DNA of 8,464 nt from Treponema sp. UBA2869 (GTDB lineage Bacteria > Spirochaetota > Spirochaetia > Treponematales > Treponemataceae): assembly GCA_002350445.1 (NCBI GenBank), contig DEEV01000001.1, positions 30,291 to 38,754 on the forward strand, given 5' to 3'. Shown here piece after piece: positions 6,473 through 8,464 of this stretch. A program made the translations under genes and the position numbers. Position 1 is the stretch's first letter. Each line of letters opens with the position of its first letter. The notes beneath the pieces are model-generated. The model saw only the letters and a program-made list of their open reading frames with translations, did not search any database and was not told the DNA's origin.

Positions 6473-6511
6473 CGAGTTTAATTTTTTTACAAAGTAAAAA
6501 AATTAAACTCG
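6473..6511 (+). repeat. Perfect 18-bp inverted repeat, second tandem hairpin
   Basis: CGAGTTTAATTTTTTTAC (6473-6490) and GTAAAAAAATTAAACTCG (6494-6511) are perfect complements around AAA. The hairpin stands two bases after the first one. The seven-T run is inside the stem rather than after it, so this is not a classic terminator. The arm length equals the 18-bp period of the repeats that begin immediately downstream. Confidence 0.88.
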
Positions 6512-6583
6512 CACTGCAGACTAAAAGCACACTGCGCGTGGAATTTGCACTGCAGGTTGAAAGCACACTGCAGATAGAGAAAG
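6512..6583 (+). repeat. Four-copy 18-bp tandem repeat with CACTGC core
   Basis: CACTGC occurs at 6512, 6530, 6548 and 6566, exactly 18 bp apart. Units 1 and 3 (CACTGCAGACTAAAAGCA and CACTGCAGGTTGAAAGCA) match at 15 of 18 positions, and units 2 and 4 are more diverged, so there is also a 36-bp period. Three units contain the palindrome CTGCAG. The array lies between two hairpins and the ugpC terminator. It has no CRISPR-like unique spacers, and no function is known to me. Confidence 0.85.
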
Positions 6584-6612
6584 GTCAGTTTGAAAAAAAA
6601 CTGGCCTTTTTT
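6580..6612 (+). terminator. Rho-independent terminator of the ugpC transcript
   Basis: AAAGGTCAGTTT (6580-6591) pairs with AAACTGGCCTTT (6598-6609) with one G-U pair around a 6-nt loop, and a T run covers 6607-6612. It ends the ugpC transcript about 140 bases after the stop codon, so the hairpins and repeats would all be transcribed. Confidence 0.88.
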
Positions 6613-6673
6613 ATTTTGTGTAAGTGGCTGGATAAAATGCAAAGTTGCTGTAAGAACTGCTAATTTGCTGTGG

Positions 6674-6702
6674 TTGCAAAAAAAACTTTAAGTTGATAAT
6701 GT
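6674..6702 (+). promoter_or_regulatory. Probable promoter of the 418-residue barrel gene
   Basis: TTGCAA (6674-6679) is followed after 17 bp by TAATGT (6697-6702); GATAAT (6695-6700) is an alternative -10 at 15 bp. Transcription would start near 6707-6709. The upstream terminator implies that a promoter must lie in this interval, but the match is only moderate. Confidence 0.45.
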
Positions 6703-6729
6703 AATTCATATTCTCAGGAGGAAATAGGA

Positions 6730-7986
6730 ATGAAGAAATTAGTAGTTTTTGCAGCAATTGCTTTTCTTTCTCTTTCAGCAGTGTTTGCGCAGGTGCTTCC
6801 TAAGAGCGGCGTAAAAAACACTCTTTCAACAGCTTTTGGTCTGCCTTATGGCGAATCAGGAGATTCTAACCGCGATGACGTACGTCTTTACGGTTTTTTT
6901 GATACACTTCAGGCTCGTGTAGATATAAGCCAGTTTACAATGGAAGGAATGTTGAACTGGAATATCATCAACAATGGTGGCTGGCGTATTGGTACAAATG
7001 GACTTACACCGTACTATTATTCAAACTGCTACAATAATGGAACTGGCTGGTGGACAAATCCAACAACAGATAATTATTACGTAAACTTTTTGTGGCATCC
7101 TCTTGATGGTCTTGATGTAGGTATGGGAACACGCCTTACATGGGTTGTAGGACCAGCTCCTAATTGCAATGGTTCTTATTGGGAACCTTACGCTCATCCT
7201 GTACAGGGGGGACTTCAGGATGCGGCTCCAGATTCTACAGGAAACATGGTTGTAGGTTATACATATTATGCAAATACATATACTTCATGGTACGAAGGAA
7301 ACACAAAAGCAGCTCTTGGTGTACGCTATCAGTACAAGGATTTTATTGAAGTTGGTGCAGCTCTTCCAAGTGGAGTAGATCTGGGCGCTCCTGTATTTAA
7401 TCTTGGTTTTAAGATTCATCCAATTGACATTCTTACAGTTAGTGCTGCTGTTGACGGACTTTTCCGCGGAACATCAGATGTTTATGCAGGTGCAACAGTA
7501 GATTTGCGCTACTTTATTCTTGATGCCTACCTTGGCTTGAATTTCCGCAGTTCAAACAACAAATACGGAAATGGTGCTGTATTCCAGGATGCAGGACGCT
7601 GGGGAACAGGTGCTGCCCTTACATTCAATTTCGAAAAAATCAATCTTATGCTTCGTCCGGAAATTGGATTCACATTCTATAACAAATCAAATTATACTTT
7701 TGCATGGTACACAGGTGCACGTGTTGAATGGAAATTTGCAGAAGACTTTATGCTTGGTGGATGGAGCTCAATCGGCTTTGGTGCTAAGAATAATGACTGG
7801 GATGATGACCCTGCAAGAAAAGACTGGGGCGGCGGATTTGTATTTGATATCAGACCTGATTTTACATGGTTCTTGAACAGCAGCAATTCATTTACAGCAT
7901 ACTTTGATTATCAGTATCGCCATTCTCCAAATAACAACAATAATGATCTTTGGGCAACTGGTGTTTATTGGACATTCAAGAAATAA
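6730..7986 (+). CDS. Aromatic-rich outer-membrane beta-barrel (porin-like) protein
   Basis: The 418-residue protein has a Sec signal peptide (MKK, hydrophobic core, cleavage after AVFA at about residue 20) nearly matching the one on the 2886-3464 protein. The mature chain shows many short alternating strands ending at aromatic girdle residues, such as VRLYGFFDTLQARVDISQF (51-69), NYYVNFLWHP (115-124), AALGVRYQYKDFIEVGAAL (194-212) and INLMLRPEIGFTFYN (304-318). Turns are rich in Asn, Asp and Gly, including NNNNN (401-405). It ends in LWATGVYWTFKK, a plausible final barrel strand. Trp and Tyr are very frequent, especially in 75-190. The strand number could be 14-18, as in porins. The ATG at 6730 follows AGGAGG (6716-6721), and its own terminator follows. 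A sugar-porin role is suggested only by adjacency to ugpC. I do not recognise a named family. Confidence 0.85.
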   Translation: MKKLVVFAAIAFLSLSAVFAQVLPKSGVKNTLSTAFGLPYGESGDSNRDDVRLYGFFDTLQARVDISQFTMEGMLNWNIINNGGWRIGTNGLTPYYYSNCYNNGTGWWTNPTTDNYYVNFLWHPLDGLDVGMGTRLTWVVGPAPNCNGSYWEPYAHPVQGGLQDAAPDSTGNMVVGYTYYANTYTSWYEGNTKAALGVRYQYKDFIEVGAALPSGVDLGAPVFNLGFKIHPIDILTVSAAVDGLFRGTSDVYAGATVDLRYFILDAYLGLNFRSSNNKYGNGAVFQDAGRWGTGAALTFNFEKINLMLRPEIGFTFYNKSNYTFAWYTGARVEWKFAEDFMLGGWSSIGFGAKNNDWDDDPARKDWGGGFVFDIRPDFTWFLNSSNSFTAYFDYQYRHSPNNNNNDLWATGVYWTFKK

Positions 7987-8036
7987 ACAGATTCGTCTGA
8001 CTTGATTTTTGGCTGCGTTTTTACCGGCCTTTTAGG

Positions 8037-8085
8037 AAAAGTGGTGCATTTTAGATTTTTAGTCTGAATGCACCGCTTTTTTTTT
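8037..8085 (+). terminator. Terminator of the barrel gene
   Basis: AGTGGTGCATT (8040-8050) pairs with AATGCACCGCT (8067-8077) over 11 bp with one G-U, and nine T (8077-8085) follow. The A run 8037-8040 extends the stem and could let it work weakly on the other strand. It separates the barrel gene from the RNase gene. Confidence 0.92.
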
Positions 8086-8095
8086 ATGCGTAATA

Positions 8096-8104
8096 TGATA
8101 TAGT
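8096..8104 (+). promoter_or_regulatory. Extended -10 promoter of the RNB gene
   Basis: TGATATAGT contains TATAGT (8099-8104, five of six matches) preceded by TGA, the extended -10 element that can replace a -35; none is seen upstream. Transcription should start near 8111, one base before the ATG, predicting an essentially leaderless message. Confidence 0.5.
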
Positions 8105-8111
8105 AAGCCCT

Positions 8112-8464
8112 ATGGAAAATAATTGTGTCGTATTATATAAGAATACCGTTGCTGTAATTATGGGACGTGACGGAGATAAATATTTAATAAAATTCTGCAG
8201 TCAGCCGGCAACACCTTCCGGAAAAAAAGCCGTTTACGGAGAACAAAAAGTCCGCGAAAAGGATGTTGTTGTTCTTCATAAAGGTCCTTGTTCTTCTTTA
8301 GACGCTGTGCTTTCTTTTACGAATAATTCCTTTGAACAAAAAATCACAGAAACATATGAACTTTTGCAATCTGATGAATCTACTGCTACAACAGCAATAA
8401 GCCTTTCAGAACTTGCAGAATATGCGCTTGGTTTCTTTGAAGCAGATTCCAGCTGGTTCTTTTA
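8112..8464 (+). CDS. RNB-domain (RNase II-like) exoribonuclease, N-terminal part only
   Basis: The frame runs from ATG 8112 past the window end, giving 117 complete residues. The N-terminus reads MENNCVVLYKNTVAVIMGRDGDKYLIKF, then KVREKDVVVLHKGPCSSLDAVL (about 47-68), then YELLQ, and finally ISLSELAEYALGFFEADSSWFF (about 96-117). This pattern resembles the N-terminal region of RNase II-like proteins in spirochaetes and cyanobacteria: a small barrel with a 'KVR.KD..LLH' strand, then a helical segment with 'ELAELIYG...P..SW'. The catalytic RNB domain with its Asp cluster would lie downstream, so activity cannot be judged. No Shine-Dalgarno sequence precedes the ATG, and an extended -10 box lies just upstream. 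Family members degrade single-stranded RNA 3' to 5'. The family call is moderate. Confidence 0.65.
   Translation, partial: MENNCVVLYKNTVAVIMGRDGDKYLIKFCSQPATPSGKKAVYGEQKVREKDVVVLHKGPCSSLDAVLSFTNNSFEQKITETYELLQSDESTATTAISLSELAEYALGFFEADSSWFF

Noticed and set aside
6440..6511. Tandem hairpins as standard intrinsic terminators
   Set aside because: Neither is followed by a T tract and the stems are AT-rich. A proper terminator lies downstream at 6580-6612.
6512..6583. CRISPR array
   Set aside because: The conserved core is only 6-9 bp, the period is 18 bp, there are no unique spacers of about 30 bp, and no cas genes are present.
6460..6663. A 67-codon open frame with a TTG start after ugpC
   Set aside because: It has no ribosome binding site, it runs through both the 18-bp repeats and the ugpC terminator, and unit-to-unit differences are not synonymous. 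It is treated as a by-product of the repeats.

Overview
This window looks like a chromosomal segment of a low-GC spirochaete, most likely Treponema or a close relative. This is an inference from gene families and signals read by eye; no search was run. The supporting signs are two secreted beta-barrel-like proteins whose signal peptides both end in AVFA|Q, a UgpC/MsmX-type sugar ATPase, an RNase Y gene, a set of small proteins I associate with treponemes, and AT-rich DNA with clear sigma70-type promoters.

Layout. Positions 1-807 hold the 3' part of a multiple-monosaccharide ABC permease gene (mmsB/gguB type), closed by a strong terminator. Positions 901-3464 hold five tightly packed plus-strand genes: an aminotransferase-like protein without a visible PLP core, a three-helix membrane protein, an ASCH-domain protein, a second small membrane protein and a small secreted beta-barrel-like protein. 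A bidirectional terminator (about 3515-3549) separates this cassette from the convergent rny (RNase Y, minus strand, 3572-5104). A 212-bp divergent intergenic region carries good promoters for both rny and ugpC, with a perfect 14-bp palindrome between them. The sugar-transport ATPase ugpC/msmX (5317-6438) follows. After it comes an unusual 3' region of two perfect hairpins, a four-copy 18-bp tandem repeat and a terminator. Next are a 418-residue aromatic-rich outer-membrane-barrel candidate (6730-7986) with its terminator, and the start of an RNB (RNase II-like) exoribonuclease gene that runs off the window at 8464.

Functional picture. Two parts of sugar uptake are visible: a permease of the ribose/xylose (CUT2) class and an unlinked CUT1-type ATPase that probably serves permeases encoded elsewhere. 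The large barrel protein could supply outer-membrane passage, but only its position next to ugpC suggests this. Two RNA-decay enzymes, RNase Y and an RNB protein, also lie here. Codon use separates the ugpC gene from the 901-1692 gene: Phe is TTC in 13 of 16 codons in ugpC but TTT in 19 of 22 in the 901 gene, which fits high versus low expression.

The points most worth a second look are the hairpin and 18-bp repeat region after ugpC, the apparently leaderless starts with a -10-like box touching the ATG (901, 1711, 8112), the promoter lying inside the mmsB terminator, and the degenerate aminotransferase-like protein. I found no tRNA, rRNA, insertion sequence or CRISPR array.
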